A stretch of 64,000 bases of DNA from Forficula auricularia (GCA_024734495.1 JALMQS010000069.1:2492216-2556215), one strand, 5' to 3'. Positions 1 through 12,388 are shown, counted from the first letter of the stretch. Notes: generated from the sequence alone by a model not told the origin. Numbers and translations: made by a program.

Positions 1-919
1 ATCAGGGGTGGCCAAAACGCCGACAAATGGCCTATGAACATTAAATTTTAAAATAAAGTTTTATGGGGGGGCGCCTTTGACCCCCCCCCCCCCCCCGCTT
101 GGACATTTCGAGATAAAAAGCAGGTCTTATATACATCGGCCACCTCTGAACTATATCAGGGGTGGCCAAAACGCCGACAAATGGCCTATGAACATTAAAT
201 TTTAAAATAAAGTTTTATGGGGGGGGCGCCTTTGACCCCCCCCCCCCCCGCTTGGACATTTCGAGATAAAAAGCAGGTCTTATATACATCGGCCACCTCT
301 GAACTATATCAGGGGTGGCCAAAACGCCGACAAATGGCCTATGAACATTAAATTTTAAAATAAAGTTTTATGGGGGGGGCGCCTTTGACCCCCCCCCCCC
401 GCTTGGACATTTCGAGATAAAAAGCAGGTCTTATATACATCGGCCACCTCTGAACTATATCAGGGGTGGCCAAAACGCCGACAAATGGCCTATGAACATT
501 AAATTTTAAAATAAAGTTTTATGGGGGGGGGCGCCTTTGACCCCCCCCCCCCCGCTTGGACATTTCGAGATAAAAAGCAGGTCTTATATACATCGGCCAC
601 CTCTGAACTATATCAGGGGTGGCCAAAACGCCGACAAATGGCCTATGAACATTAAATTTTAAAATAAAGTTTTATGGGGGGGGGCGCCTTTGACCCCCCC
701 CCCCCGCTTGGACATTTCGAGATAAAAAGCAGGTCTTATATACATCGGCCACCTCTGAACTATATCAGGGGTGGCCAAAACGCCGACAAATGGCCTATGA
801 ACATTAAATTTTAAAATAAAGTTTTATGGGGGGGGGGCGCCTTTGACCCCCCCCCCCCCCGCTTGGACATTTCGAGATAAAAAGCAGGTCTTATATACAT
901 CGACCACCTCTGAACTATA
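1..919. repeat. Six-copy tandem array, about 152-bp unit
   Basis: Copies begin at 1, 155, 308, 459, 612 and 764. Each unit holds a G-run followed within about 15 bases by a C-run, so it can fold on itself, and the run lengths account for most of the length differences between copies. The unit's second half matches, on the opposite strand, part of the hAT-like miniature element at 31829-32246. The array may continue beyond the left window edge. Confidence 0.95.
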
Positions 920-1237
920 TAGTTCAATATAATGAACGAACTATAAAAGAACTATTCCCTAAAAAGAACGATTTTCCCCATCTCTACTTATTACGGCTTC
1001 CGAATGAACATACTAAAAGTCCCTGTCAAAATCTGTTGCGCTGCAATCTTGAAAATAGGTAGACTTTTTCAGTTTTTTTCCTATATCTCTAATTGATGTC
1101 ACTGAACATCACCCGACATTAAAAATGCATTAAAAATTGTAAAATATTTTCTTTGATTTGATCTACAATCCAACGTCATTTTGCGTATAGCCCGCTAGAC
1201 ATTCCACCAAGTGAACTAGAGATCTCAGATGTTATAT
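920..1237. other. Gene-free stretch
   Basis: Non-repetitive AT-rich DNA. I see no open frame, splice-site pair or element end here. Confidence 0.6.
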
Positions 1238-1448
1238 ATTAAGGGCCGGTTGCATGTCGCAAAGTAAATGCTTTTTACCACTAACCAAGGTAGATGGTAA
1301 ATGGAGCGCCACTTGGGATGGCCAATCAGATGACAGGCACTGAAAGTTCCTGTCATCTGATTGGCCATCCCAGTGGCGCTCCATTTACCATCTACCTTGG
1401 TTAGTGGTAAAAAAGCATTTACTTTGCGACATGCAACCGGCCCTTAAT
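1238..1448. mobile_element. Foldback miniature element with about 100-bp arms
   Basis: The two halves are near-perfect reverse complements separated by a few bases, with outer ends AAGGGCCGGTTGCATG and CATGCAACCGGCCCTT. There is no coding capacity. The structure fits a palindromic MITE; TTAA-like bases flank it, but I cannot assign a superfamily. Confidence 0.85.
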
Positions 1449-1509
1449 CTCCCAGTCACAGAGCGCTCGGTCTATTAGCATGTATGTTTGATGCTTGCCA
1501 TAAATTAAC

Positions 1510-1561
1510 CGAATGTTTTCTACATTTGATTCAATCACGAATCAAATGTAGAAAACATTCG
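1510..1561. repeat. Short perfect palindrome
   Basis: Two arms of about 23 bases flank a 6-base loop. It could be a relic of a foldback element or a cruciform-forming site; nothing else marks its function. Confidence 0.8.
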
Positions 1562-2837
1562 ATTGAGAAATAAAAATAATATATTAGGGATATACCTATA
1601 TTTATAGATATAGATATTTTTTCTAATGATATTGATGTGAGAAGGAGATACACCAGAAGGTGCATCCCCTAAAAGCCTGTATGGGCTGGCCCCTCCATCG
1701 TGAAAAGAACAGAGTAGAAGGAAAGAAGCCGGAATCACAAGCCAAATCTCAGAAAGTTAGATACAATCCAATTTACTAAGCTTTAAGTGTTTCGAGCAGT
1801 GGTAAATTCTCCGCGCGATAAATTAGGTTAAACTTATCTCCCACTTAAGATATTATTTTTTTCACAATAATGAGTAAACAATCCATAGTTAATAAAAATA
1901 AAATAAACAAAATTAATTTCTATAGTAATTAAATAAATAAAAAAATGTAAATAATCTTTTATTTTACCTATTTTGACCCAGATGGCTTTCCTTAGTGAAA
2001 ATAGAGTATCTGGAATTTAACAGCATTTTTTTTAATAATTGGAGAAAAAATGAAGATAATTTTTAAATATTTTCTCGACTTAATAATTCTTAGCGAATTT
2101 AATTTGGCAGCAGATTAGATTTCACTACTTTTCCCAATCTTGGCCTTTTTTTCCACACAAATGTATCTCTAGTATGCCCGTATTTTTACCGGGATATTTT
2201 ATAATAAGGCGGGATTTTTTTCGAAATACATCAGTTGGTAACACTGATAAATTGTTCGTTTATCTATTTTTGCCAGGGAGAGAGAAAAGTGTCGCCTGCC
2301 TACGTCATCGCTGACTCACAGTCCGCCATCTTGGATCTTTCAAAACATTGAGATTTCCATATGATCCTAAACTAAAATATATATCATTTCCTTTGATTTT
2401 CAAAATTATAAGGTCTCCTAAATAAAAGAACTATTTTAAATTATTGTTTTTTGATTTTTACAGATATCTAGAGAAAATTGAAATGATTAATTATTAAAAT
2501 TATTTCACATTTAAATAAGATGAATATACACAAAATAGTCATAGGAACATATACTGTATATTATATTAAAGAAAAACGTGCTTATATGAGGTATTAGCTC
2601 TTTGTTAAACATGTATTTCTCATTTGATAACGTTATGTTTTGAACTATGCAAGATGGCGGGCGAGCTTCTACTTCCCCCGCCACAGGGTACAATTTCCTC
2701 GCCTAAGTTCTAATCTTACAGGCACTCACTATCTCCCTGATTTTTGCCCAAAATAACCTCATTTTGAGGCTAACGCAAGTCGAAGCACATTCTTAAACAA
2801 GTATTTTTTGATTATTATAATTTATTATATCATCAAA
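1562..2837. other. AT-rich region upstream of gene A, with inverted copies elsewhere
   Basis: No gene is visible. Bases about 1570-2010 recur inverted at about 16140-16400, and bases about 2090-2230 recur inverted at about 13960-14150, on either side of the retrotransposon in gene A. I cannot point to a convincing TATA box or initiator for gene A. Confidence 0.5.
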
Positions 2838-2900
2838 ATGGGAAATGAACATTCTTCGTCAAATGTAATACAATCAAACAAAACTGAGGTAATAATCCAG
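2838..2900 (+). CDS. Gene A exon 1 (start exon)
   Basis: The ATG at 2838 opens the peptide MGNEHSSSNVIQSNKTE. Two donors are possible, GAG|gtaata at 2889 and CAG|gtatct at 2901, and both leave phase 0; the second adds VIIQ. The start is chosen because the frame joins exon 2 without a stop and the peptide has a myristoylation-type N-terminus. Confidence 0.55.
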
Positions 2901-3289
2901 GTATCTTTCTATTAATAAAAATTATAAACATGTGGTCGTAATCAAGGGACGAATTTTCTTTCATCACAAAATGCATTCAACATCTTGATTTATTATTATT
3001 ATTTTTTTTTTTGGTAAAATTTTCTTTAAATTAATCAATATCTCAGAAATATTATATTTATAAGCTTTTTGCAGACTTTGCTGTCTCATTTCCCAATTTT
3101 TTATCAAAAAAATTTCTGAATAATTTTGAAAATAAAAACTATTAGAATAAATAAATAAATGTATATTTATTTTATAAATCTTTGGTAAAATGTTTACAAA
3201 TTCCTAAAAATATTTGTTTTATCTATTAAAAATCACATACAAAGTATAAACAATCTTTGTTTGCGAAATTTTCATTGATAAAGGGAGAA

Positions 3290-3970
3290 TCTTAATCCCA
3301 AAACGTTTTGAAACTTGATAATATTATAAAAGAATCGAATTTATTTATTTATAAATAAAGATATAACAATTAATAAATTATTTAATAATATTATTAGAAT
3401 AAACAGTTTTAATAATCAAACAAACAAAATCATAACCTACAAATTATTCTCCAAGCCATTTATTGTTGATCAAAATGATTTTTGAGAAATTTTGAAAAAA
3501 AAAAACAACTATTAGAAAAAATTAATAAATACAATTCTTTTATAGAAAACAATTTCTAAAACTATTATTATTAAACATTTATAAGAAATCCAAATATTTC
3601 TTCTTTAATCATAGAAAGCGTTCCAGTTTATTCAATAATGATTTTTAGGTTATGTTTTTGTTTGTTTTTTTGTTTTTTATAGTACATCGTTTATTTTAAT
3701 ATGATGAAATTATTTGTTTTTTATGAATAATAAATAAATAAAATACTTTTATAAAAATATTATCAAAAACGGTTTATTAGAAAACAAAAAAACATTTCGA
3801 AAGAAAATTATTATACCTTTATCAAGTGAAATTTCGAAACAAAAGATTAAATTCAAAAATGAAATACTAGCTATATTTATAAAGCTTACGAAATTTTCTT
3901 TGATAATGGGGGAGGATTTATTCAGAAACGTTTGATTTCGAATAAATGTTTAATTTTTTTTTTTTTTTAA
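3290..3970. other. AT-rich intron DNA with decayed Penelope-type ends
   Basis: Several short stretches near 3270-3310, 3800-3850 and 3890-3950 resemble the gggaga...cagaaacg terminal sequences seen more clearly at 34745-34965 and 59690-60150. They are too decayed to delimit. Confidence 0.35.
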
Positions 3971-4149
3971 TTTAACGAAGTTTTTAAAAACAATGGGAAA
4001 TTATTTTCATTAATATTATTTATATCAATAATTGAGACGTTCAGAACCCAATGTGATCAAATCCACTTTTTAAAAATTTCAGTAAAAATTGGGGGGTTTG
4101 TCTATTTTTATTTTTTCCTAATATCTTATCTTATTAAATGAGTAATTTT

Positions 4150-5690
4150 GTATATATATAGAATCGGTTTCTCGCAAACGGCTCTAACGATTTAGCTAAA
4201 AATTGGTGTACTTATCAAGTCTCATGAGTTATTAGTCGTGTATACATTTTAATCCGATTGAAATAAAGGAAGTGGGTGTAAATTAGTCATGTCGCAAAAT
4301 AAATATTTTAATCGTTCATATCTCGTCTTCGGTAAGTCGCAGCGCCTTGAAATTTGAAACTTAAGCAATCTAGAGGCTACAAGAAGTATAACAAGATTTT
4401 GGCTAAAATAGAAGTTCCGGAAGTTGATGTTTACGTAGCTAAGAATGTACCCCTTGCGTTTCGCAACCATAAATCTCACATCTACGAAATTCGATATAAT
4501 TTGAAGACCCCCACCCATTAGAAAGTACATATTATATCTATAGAAAAACTTTCACTTTTGTCGGGCATGGATTCGAAGCACACATTTTTTTTTTATTTAA
4601 TTCTGAATCCAAATAAAAATCGACCTTTTATTCAGAATTTTAAATTAAAAATATTATTAATATATACTTTTTATTAAAGCAAAAAGTTATCGAGCATCGC
4701 TCGGTTCTCCAGGTACTATTTTATTATAAGAGTGAAATTAAAAAAAAAAATGGTGTTTGGCTTAATTTTTCTTATCAAAATAGTTCAAGTCCATTTTTGA
4801 GATATTTTGAAAAAAATGAATAAGAAATCAACTGGTGTGTTCACCACACGACTTTCACTTTTTCATTTATTTGAAGTCAGCGCGTCACTACCAATTTACA
4901 CACCCCCTTCCTTTATTTCGTATTTTTTTTTATTTTCTCAAAAACGCCTCATAAGATTTTTTTTAAAAATTTGACCCAACTATTAACTCACGACACTTGA
5001 TAAATACACTAATTTTTAAAAAAAATCGTTTAAGCCGTTTTTGAGAAAATCAAAAAAAAAATCGTTCATGTAAATGTCCACTTCCGGTTTTCTGATTTCA
5101 ACGAAAATCTTGCTGTACTCCTTCTAGACTATATCAACCTTAAGTTTCGAATTTCGTATCACTGAGACTTATGGTTGCGGAAACGCAGGGGCGGTACATT
5201 CTTACATACGTAAACATCAACTTCCTGTTTTTCTTTTTTAACCAAAATCTTGATATACTTCTTATAGCTTCTAGATAGCTTAAGTTTTAAATTTCAAGAC
5301 TCTGCGACTTTTCGAAGACGAGATATGAACGATTAAAATATTTATTTTACGACACTCCTAATTTACAACCCTTTTCTAAATTTTTTAATCGGATTAAAAA
5401 TTTGACCCAATTATCAACTCACGACACTTGAGTAAATACACTAATTTTTAAAAAAATCGTTAGAGCCGTTTTTGAGAAAAATAAAAAAAAAAACGAAAAA
5501 TCTTTCATGTAAATGTCCACTTACGGTTGTCTCGATTTCAACCAAAATCTTGCTGTACTCCTTCTGCCTATAATCGAGCTTAAGTTTCGAATTTCGTAGC
5601 TCTGAGGCTTATGGTTGCGAAACGTAGGGGGGTTACATACAAACGACCAATGGATTTTTGCCTCTGGGGACCACAATTTCTGGTTTTATG
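4150..5690. repeat. Interspersed repeat cluster, partly inverted
   Basis: The phrase AACGGCTCTAACGATTT near 4178 recurs at about 53795 and 59210 and is reverse-complemented at about 54475; related versions lie near 5035 and 5455. The block at about 4320-4500 recurs inverted at about 5070-5340 and again at 5510-5640. A hairpin-forming CGAGCATCGCTCG lies at about 4692. This fits a degraded Helitron-like or other non-autonomous element family, but the assignment is tentative. Confidence 0.55.
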
Positions 5691-5961
5691 TCCTAAGTCC
5701 GGTTTCCAACTATTAAGGGCAACGATTCCTTCCATCTAGAAGTTACAAAATGAAATTAACTTTTTTCATCTCTGAAATACAAGCTCTCAAAGAGTCAGGA
5801 CCTCGACTGGCCATCGCACAATATTTTCCTCTCATTATATTCTATAGAATATAAAATGAAAGTAAAAAATGTATCTGACATACTCCTTAGGATATCTTAA
5901 ATGATCTACTAGATCAAAATATAGAAAGTTTTAAAAATGATCTACTAATTAACAATACTCT

Positions 5962-6030
5962 CAATTTGTTTTATTTTTAATTATTGACTTCAACAAATCG
6001 ATTCTTTTTATTCAATAACTATTTAATTAA
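5962..6030 (+). repeat. Intronic CGAT hairpin block upstream of exon 2
   Basis: The CGAT core at 5999 lies 101 nt before the exon start. The block reads caatttg...attattgac...CGATTC...caataact, with A/T-rich imperfect inverted arms. Confidence 0.7.
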
Positions 6031-6099
6031 CTATGTGAAATTAAAAAGAAAAAATAAATATATTTGACTAATTATTATAATTATTTTTTTCAATTTTAG

Positions 6100-6192
6100 A
6101 TTAAAAATAATCCAATTTCAACTGAAGAAATGGACATAGAAGAGGAAACAATCCTCGACAGTTGGGTAGTAGTTGGCGGTGTTAAATCACTG
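6100..6192 (+). CDS. Gene A exon 2
   Basis: The acceptor is ttttag and the donor is CTG|gtaagt; 31 codons in phase 0. The peptide begins IKNNPISTEEMDIEEE and ends DSWVVVGGVKSL. An acidic run followed by D-S-W-V-V-V has the general shape of an Atg8/LC3-interacting motif, which is speculative. Confidence 0.65.
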
Positions 6193-6641
6193 GTAAGTAA
6201 ATATCATTAATTAATTATTTACTTATTTGTCATAAATCAAAAGTAATAGGTATTTTTGAATTGTTATTTTTATAGAAAATTAAAAAAAATAACGTTTACT
6301 AATCCAATTTGCGAAATTCTTATTTTGTTTAATTTTAATTATTAGCTAATAATAATTTTTTTTATTAAGTAATAATTAGTCAATAATTAATTAAACAATG
6401 TAATGAAAATAAAAAAAATTTAACTTAATAATCATAATTATAATATTGTAGAATGAAATTAGTTTTTCAATTCTAATATAATATGTATTTTTTTATACAA
6501 GTTTTTTATTTTATATAAGAAGGGTTGTATTCGATTCCGCGACATTTCATCCCCCGACAAAATAACCCTTCACCGGGTGAATCTTATGAGTAATGCAAAT
6601 CGACTCCGGTTCGGTTAATATATATTAACCGAACCTCCGAA

Positions 6642-6836
6642 TGTTTAGTCCGGGCGGGGTGTGTTTCGGGCTCCCATTTTTTTCTAATCAAACACACATT
6701 GAAAACCGAACAGCCAATCGTCGGGCGGGGTGTGTTTCGGGCTCCCATTTTTTTCCTAATCAAAAACACATTGAAAACAGAACAGCCAATCGTCGGGCTT
6801 GGTGTGTTTCGGGCTCCCATTTTTTTTCTAATCAAC
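6642..6836. repeat. Three-copy 71-bp tandem repeat inside the Mutator-like element
   Basis: Each copy carries gtgtgtttcgggctccca followed by a T-run and a stretch ending cagccaatcgtcgggc. Open frames here on both strands are by-products of the repeat. Confidence 0.85.
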
Positions 6837-7084
6837 ACACAGTCCATGTTGACTTAAATTCAAAAATAGTGATTGATTCTTATTTAATACTCGAGGAATA
6901 ACAATTTTACATTAGATTTTTGACGCTTCGATTATTATTGGTAACCATTGCTGAAGACATGGAGGAATCGATTTAAAATCAAAAATAACGATCGATTCTT
7001 ATCTAATACTAGAGGAATAACCTTATTGCATTCCATTTTTGATGTTTTGACTATTAATGGCAACATCTACTGAAAACGTGAGGA

Positions 7085-7560
7085 ATCGACTTAAAATCAA
7101 AAAGACTAAATTTTTTTGGTAACCAACTCAAGTTTGAGTTGTTTGTCATAAAAGAATTTAGTCTTTTTGATTTTAAGTCGATTCCTCCACGTTTTCAGTA
7201 GAGGTTGCCATTAATAGTCAAAACATCAAAAATGGAATGCAATAAGGTTATTCCTCTAGTATTAGACAAGAATCGATCGCTATTTTTGATTTTAACTCGA
7301 TTCCTCTATGTCTTCAGCAATGGTTACCAATAAAAACCGAAACGTCAAAAATCCAATATAGAATGGTTATTCCTCAAGTACTAGATGAGAATCAATCGTT
7401 ATTTTTGATTTTAACTCGATTACTTTATGTCTTCAGCAATGGTTACCAATAAAAACCGAAACGCCAAAAATCCAATAAAGAATGATTATTCTTCAAGTAC
7501 TAGATGAGAATCAATCGCTATTTTTGATTTTAACTCGATTCCTCTATGTCTTCAGCAAGG
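7085..7560. repeat. Internal foldback and degenerate repeats
   Basis: The segment 7085-7125 returns inverted at about 7150-7200 around a loop near 7130. Diverged direct copies of a roughly 120-bp unit follow to 7560. Confidence 0.7.
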
Positions 7561-9422
7561 ATATTTTGTCGGGGATATTTTGTCCTTGGGATATTTTGTC
7601 GGGGGATGTTTTGTCGCGATACCGTTGTATTCACCCCTTCGGGAATTGAATCCGAATTCAAGAAATAATTGAGACATTCAGAACCCAATGTGATCAAGTT
7701 CACTTTTTAGAAATTTCAGTAAATTTTAAACAAATAAAAAGTACATATAATTTTTTCGTTTATTTTTTCTTAATATATTTTATTATAAGAGTGAAATTTA
7801 AAAAAAAAACGTGTTTAAAAGGGCTGGTGTGAATGGTGCCTTAAAAAAAAGGGTGTTTCGCTCAATTATTCTTATCAAAATAGTTTGAGATATTTTGAGT
7901 AAACGAATAAGAAAAAAATATATCTTTGGATATCTTGAATGATCTACTAGATCAAAATATAGAAAGTTTAAATTTCAGATTCGCTATTTTCAATAAGGAA
8001 CCTCATTTGGGTCAAAATAGTTAGATTGTTTTTTTATTTAATTACTATATAAATTAATTTTGTTTATTTTATTTTTATTTATTACGGATTGTTTACTAAT
8101 TATTGTGTAATAATTATATCTATATCTATAAATATAGGTATATCCCTAATATATTATTTTTAGTTCTCAATCTATCAAATTATATTATATTGTAGAATAA
8201 AATTTGTTTTTTTCAATTCTAATATAATATGTATTATTTTTATAGAAGTTTTCAAATACAAAATAGTAAATTCTTTATTTTATATCAGAAAAGGGTTGTA
8301 TTCACTCTTCGGGAATTGAACCCGAATTCAAGAAATGTAATTCCTCGATTTTGTTATGCACACGCACTCTGATGAATTTCAATTACTATATTTAAGTATA
8401 TCAATAAGTGAGACGTTCAGAACTCTAATGGGATCAAGTCCACTTGTTTAGAAATTTCAGTAAATTTTTAAACAAACAAATTAACGTACATATAATCTTT
8501 TCGTCTCGAGTCTGGGGTTTGTTTATTTTTTATTTTTTCCCATCATTTTATTATAAAAGTGAAATTTAAAAAAAAAACGTGTTTAAAGGGGCTGGTGGGA
8601 TTGGCTTAAAAAAAGGGGTGTTTCGCTCAATTATTCTTATCAAAATAGTTTGAGATATTTTGAAAAAACGAATAAAAAAAGAATATATCCTTGGATATCT
8701 TGAATGATCTACTAGATCAAAATATATAAAGTTTAAATTTCAGATTCGCTATTTTCAATAAGGAACCTCATTTGGGTCAAAATAGTTAGATTGTTTTTTT
8801 GTTTAATTACTATATAAATTAATTTTGTTTATTTTATTTTTATTTATTACTGATTGTTTACTAATTATTGTGTAATAATAATATCTATAAATATAGGTAT
8901 ATCCCTAATATATTATTTTTAGTCCTCAATCTATCAAATGATATTATATTGTAGAATAAAATTGGTTTTTTTCAATTCTAATATAATATGTATTATTTTT
9001 ATAGAAGTTTTCAAATACAAAATAGTAAATTTTTTATTTTATATCAGAAAAGGGTTGTGTTCACCCCTTCGGTAATTGAACCAGAATTCCAGAAATGTAG
9101 TTCCTGATCTTGTTAAGCACGCACTTCTGATGAATGTCATTACTATATTTATATCAATAAGTAAGACGTTAAGAACTCAATGTGATCAACTCCACTTTTT
9201 AGAAATTTCAGTAAATTTTAAACAAATAAAGAGTACATATAATCTTTTCGTCTATTTTTTATTTTTTCCCAATATATTTTATTATAAGAGTGAAATTTAA
9301 ATAAAAAAAAACGTGTTTAAAGTGGCTGGTCAGGGTAATTCGCTCAATTATTCTTATCAAAATAGTTTGAGATATTTTGAAAAAACGAATAAGAAAAAAA
9401 TATATCTTTGGATATCTTGAAT

Positions 9423-9558
9423 CGAGGGGTGAACCACGACCTAAAATCGTGTACAGCTACTTCCATTTCCACTTTCATTTCCAAGTAGAAGACAATAGAT
9501 TATCTAATGAATTCCAAAGGAGGGTGTACACCTGATTCCAATCGCAGTACACCCCTCG
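9423..9558. mobile_element. MITE-B copy 1
   Basis: Ends are CGAGGGGTGAACC and an inverted counterpart finishing CACCCCTCG. The interior reads gtgtacagctacttcc with an inverted ggtgtacacctgattcc. The outer ends of this copy are partly degraded. Confidence 0.75.
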
Positions 9559-9622
9559 TTTTAAATGATGTACTAGATCAAAATATATCAAGTTTAAAAA
9601 TGATCTACTAATTAAGAAAATC

Positions 9623-9690
9623 TCAATTTTTTACTTTAATTATTAACTAATAATCGATTATTTAATTCAATAATTATTTAATTAATAATG
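9623..9690 (+). repeat. Intronic CGAT hairpin block upstream of exon 3
   Basis: Core at 9655, 97 nt before the exon start. Confidence 0.7.
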
Positions 9691-9751
9691 TAATTAAATT
9701 AAAAATTAATATATTTTACTAATTATTATAACTATTTTTTTTCAATTGTAG

Positions 9752-9847
9752 AACAGATATTATGAAGATAATCTAAGTTCAACTAGTGAAGAATATGATT
9801 TAGATGAAAATGTCATCGAGTCGACATTAATTAATGAGAGTTCATTG
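9752..9847 (+). CDS. Gene A exon 3 (repeat exon type)
   Basis: Acceptor caattgtag, donor TTG|gtaact, 32 codons, phase 0. The peptide runs from NRYYEDNLSS to ESTLINESSL and is acidic. It is the most diverged of the four tandem exon copies, and its donor has c instead of g at position +5. Confidence 0.65.
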
Positions 9848-9902
9848 GTAACTAAATATCATTAATTAATTATTTATTTATTTATTTGTCATAAATCACA
9901 AG

Positions 9903-10184
9903 CCCAGACAGAAGGGAATATCACAGCAATATTAAACCTTGCAGGAACATTGCAGCAATATTCCTATTTTACATTGCAGCAATATTGCCAATGTTGTAGG
10001 AACATTGCCAATGTTGTAGGAACATTGCAGCAATATTGCCAATATTATAGGAACATTGCAGTAATATTGCCACATCAATGTTGCGACAGGAATATTGTAA
10101 CTGCAATTTTGCTGCAATATTGTGGAAAGTTCGTAATATTGTTCAAGGTTCGCAATATTGCTGCAACATTCCCTTCTGTCTGGG
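9903..10184. mobile_element. MITE-A copy 1
   Basis: Inverted ends CCCAGACAGAAGGGAATAT and TTCCCTTCTGTCTGGG enclose a body rich in gcaatatt/aatattgc repeats. It sits about 55 bases after an exon and is carried along in the tandem gene units. Confidence 0.85.
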
Positions 10185-10686
10185 AAGTACTACGTATTTT
10201 TAAATTCTATATTATATTATATAGAAAATAAAAAAATTTAGAAATTATTGTTTTGTTTAATTTTAATTATTAGCTAATAATAATTTTTTTTATTAAGTAA
10301 TAATTAGTCAATAATTAATTAAACAATGTAATGAAAATAAAACTTATTTTTTTTACTTAATAATCATATATGTATCCTGATTTTGTTAAGCAAGCACGTC
10401 TGATGAATGTCATTACTATATTTATATCAATAAGTAAGACGTTCAGAACCCAATGTGATCAACTCCACTTTTTAGAAATTTCAGTAAATTTTAAACAAAT
10501 AAAAAGTACTTATAATCTTTTCGTCTATTTTTTATTTTTTCCCAATATATTTTATTATAAGAGTGTAATTTAAATAAAAAAAAACGTGTTTAAAGTGGCT
10601 GGGAAGGGTGTTTCGCGCAATTATTCTTATCAAAATAGTTTGAGATATTTTGAAAAAACGAATAAGAAAAAAAATATATCTTGAAT

Positions 10687-10838
10687 CGAGGGTGAACCGC
10701 GACCTAAAAGTCGTGTACAGCTACTTCCATTTCCACTTTCATTTCCAAGTAGAAGACAATAGATTATCTAATGAATTATTATCTAAAGTAATACCAAAGA
10801 CGGTGTACACCTGATTCCAATCGCAGGTTCAGCCCTCG
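10687..10838. mobile_element. MITE-B copy 2
   Basis: CGAGGGTGAACCGCGACC at the left, inverted AGCCCTCG at the right. It holds the same position in the gene A unit as the other copies. Confidence 0.75.
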
Positions 10839-10905
10839 TCTTAAAAATGATCTACTAGATTAAAATATATAAAGTTTAAAAATGATCTACTAATTAACAA
10901 AATCT

Positions 10906-10970
10906 CAATTTGTTTTATTTTAATTATTAACTAATAATCGATTCTTTTATTCAATAATTATTTAATTAAT
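10906..10970 (+). repeat. Intronic CGAT hairpin block upstream of exon 4
   Basis: Core at 10939, 97 nt before the exon start. Confidence 0.75.
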
Positions 10971-11035
10971 TATCTAAATTAAAATAAAAATAATATATTT
11001 TACTAATTATTATAATTATTTTTTTTAAATTATAG

Positions 11036-11122
11036 GTTGAAGATAATCCAATTTCAACTGATGAAGAAGTTAATGTAGATGAAAATGTCGACGAGTCGAC
11101 ATTAATTAATGAGAGTTCATTG
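11036..11122 (+). CDS. Gene A exon 4 (repeat exon type)
   Basis: Acceptor aaattatag, donor TTG|gtaagt, 29 codons, phase 0. The peptide starts VEDNPISTDEEVNV and ends ENVDESTLINESSL. Confidence 0.7.
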
Positions 11123-11177
11123 GTAAGTAAATATCATTAATTAATTATTTATTTATTTATTTGTCATAAATCACAAG

Positions 11178-11441
11178 CCCAGACAGAAGGGAATATTGCA
11201 ACAATATTACATTGCAATATTAAACCTTGCAGGAACATTGCAGCAATATTCCTAATTCTGCCTCTTTAAACATTGCAGCAATATTGTCAATGTTGTAGGA
11301 ACATTGCAGTAATATTGACACATAAATGTTGCAACAGGAATATTGTAACTGCAATGTTGCTGCAATATTGTGGAAAGTTCGCAATATTGCCAATATTGTG
11401 CTAGGTACGTAATATTGCTGCAACATTCCCTTCTGTCTGGG
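11178..11441. mobile_element. MITE-A copy 2
   Basis: Complete inverted ends; about 56 bases beyond the exon 4 donor, as for copy 1. Confidence 0.85.
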
Positions 11442-11951
11442 AAGTACTACGTATTTTTAAATTCTATATTATATTATTTCTATAGAAAATAAATAAATTT
11501 CGAAATTCTTGTTTTGTTTAATTTTAATTATTAGCTAATAATAATTTTTTTAATAAGTAATAATTAGTCAATAATTAATTAAACAATGTAATGAAAATAA
11601 AACTTTTTTTTTACTTAATAATCATATATGTATCCTGATTTTGTTAAGCAAGCACGTCTGATGAATGTCATTACTATATTTATATCAATAAGTAAGACGT
11701 TCAGAACCCAATGTGATCAACTCCACTTTTTAGAAATTTCAGTAAATTTTAAACAAATAAAGAGTACATATAATCTTTTCGTCTATTTTTTATTTTTTCC
11801 CAATATATTTTATTATAAGAGTGAAATTTAAATAAAAAAAACGTGTTTAAAGTGGCTGGTCAGGGTGTTTCGCTCAATTATTCTTATCAAAATAGTTTGA
11901 GATATTTTGAAAAAACGAATAGGAAAAAAAATATCTTTGGATATCTTGAAT

Positions 11952-12101
11952 CGAGGGTGAACCGCAACCTAAAATCGTGTACAGCTAGTTCCATTTCCAC
12001 TTTCATTTCCAAGTAGAAGACAATAGATTATTTAATGAATTATTATCTAAAGTAATTCCAAAGACGGTGTACACCTGATTCCAATCGCGGTTCAGCCCTC
12101 G
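11952..12101. mobile_element. MITE-B copy 3
   Basis: Recognised by its CGAGGGTGAACC end and inverted right end; part of the tandem unit. Confidence 0.75.
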
Positions 12102-12168
12102 TCTTAAAAATGATCTACTAGATTAAAATATATAAAGTTTAAAAATGATCTACTAATTAACAAAATCT

Positions 12169-12230
12169 CAATTTGTTTTATTTTAATCATTAACTAATAA
12201 TCGATTCTTTTATTCAATAATTATTTAATT
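12169..12230 (+). repeat. Intronic CGAT hairpin block upstream of exon 5
   Basis: Core at 12202, 100 nt before the exon start. Confidence 0.75.
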
Positions 12231-12301
12231 AGTTATGTAAATTAAAATAAAAAATTAATATATTTTTACTAATTATTATAATTATTTTTTTTCAATTGTA
12301 G

Positions 12302-12388
12302 GTTGAAGATAATCCAATTTCAATTACTGAAGAATATAATTTATATGAAAATGTCGACGAGTCGACATTAATTAATGAGAGTTCATTG
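12302..12388 (+). CDS. Gene A exon 5 (repeat exon type)
   Basis: Acceptor caattgtag, donor TTG|gtaagt, 29 codons, phase 0. It begins VEDNPISITEEYNLY and encodes the same peptide as exon 6, so this duplication is recent. Confidence 0.7.

Larger units (their letters stand above)
6533..7623. mobile_element. Mutator-like non-autonomous element, copy 1
   Basis: It is flanked by a perfect 9-bp target duplication, GTTGTATTC, at 6524-6532 and 7624-7632. Its ends are inverted: the left begins GATTCCGCGACATTTC and the right ends TTTTGTCGCGATACC. The same termini bound the element at 35316-35707. It contains three copies of a 71-bp repeat and a long internal foldback but no transposase. A 9-bp duplication fits Mutator-like elements. 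Confidence 0.85.

Noticed and set aside
6584..6901. Frames of 86-87 codons on both strands
   Set aside because: Produced by the 71-bp repeat in the Mutator-like element.
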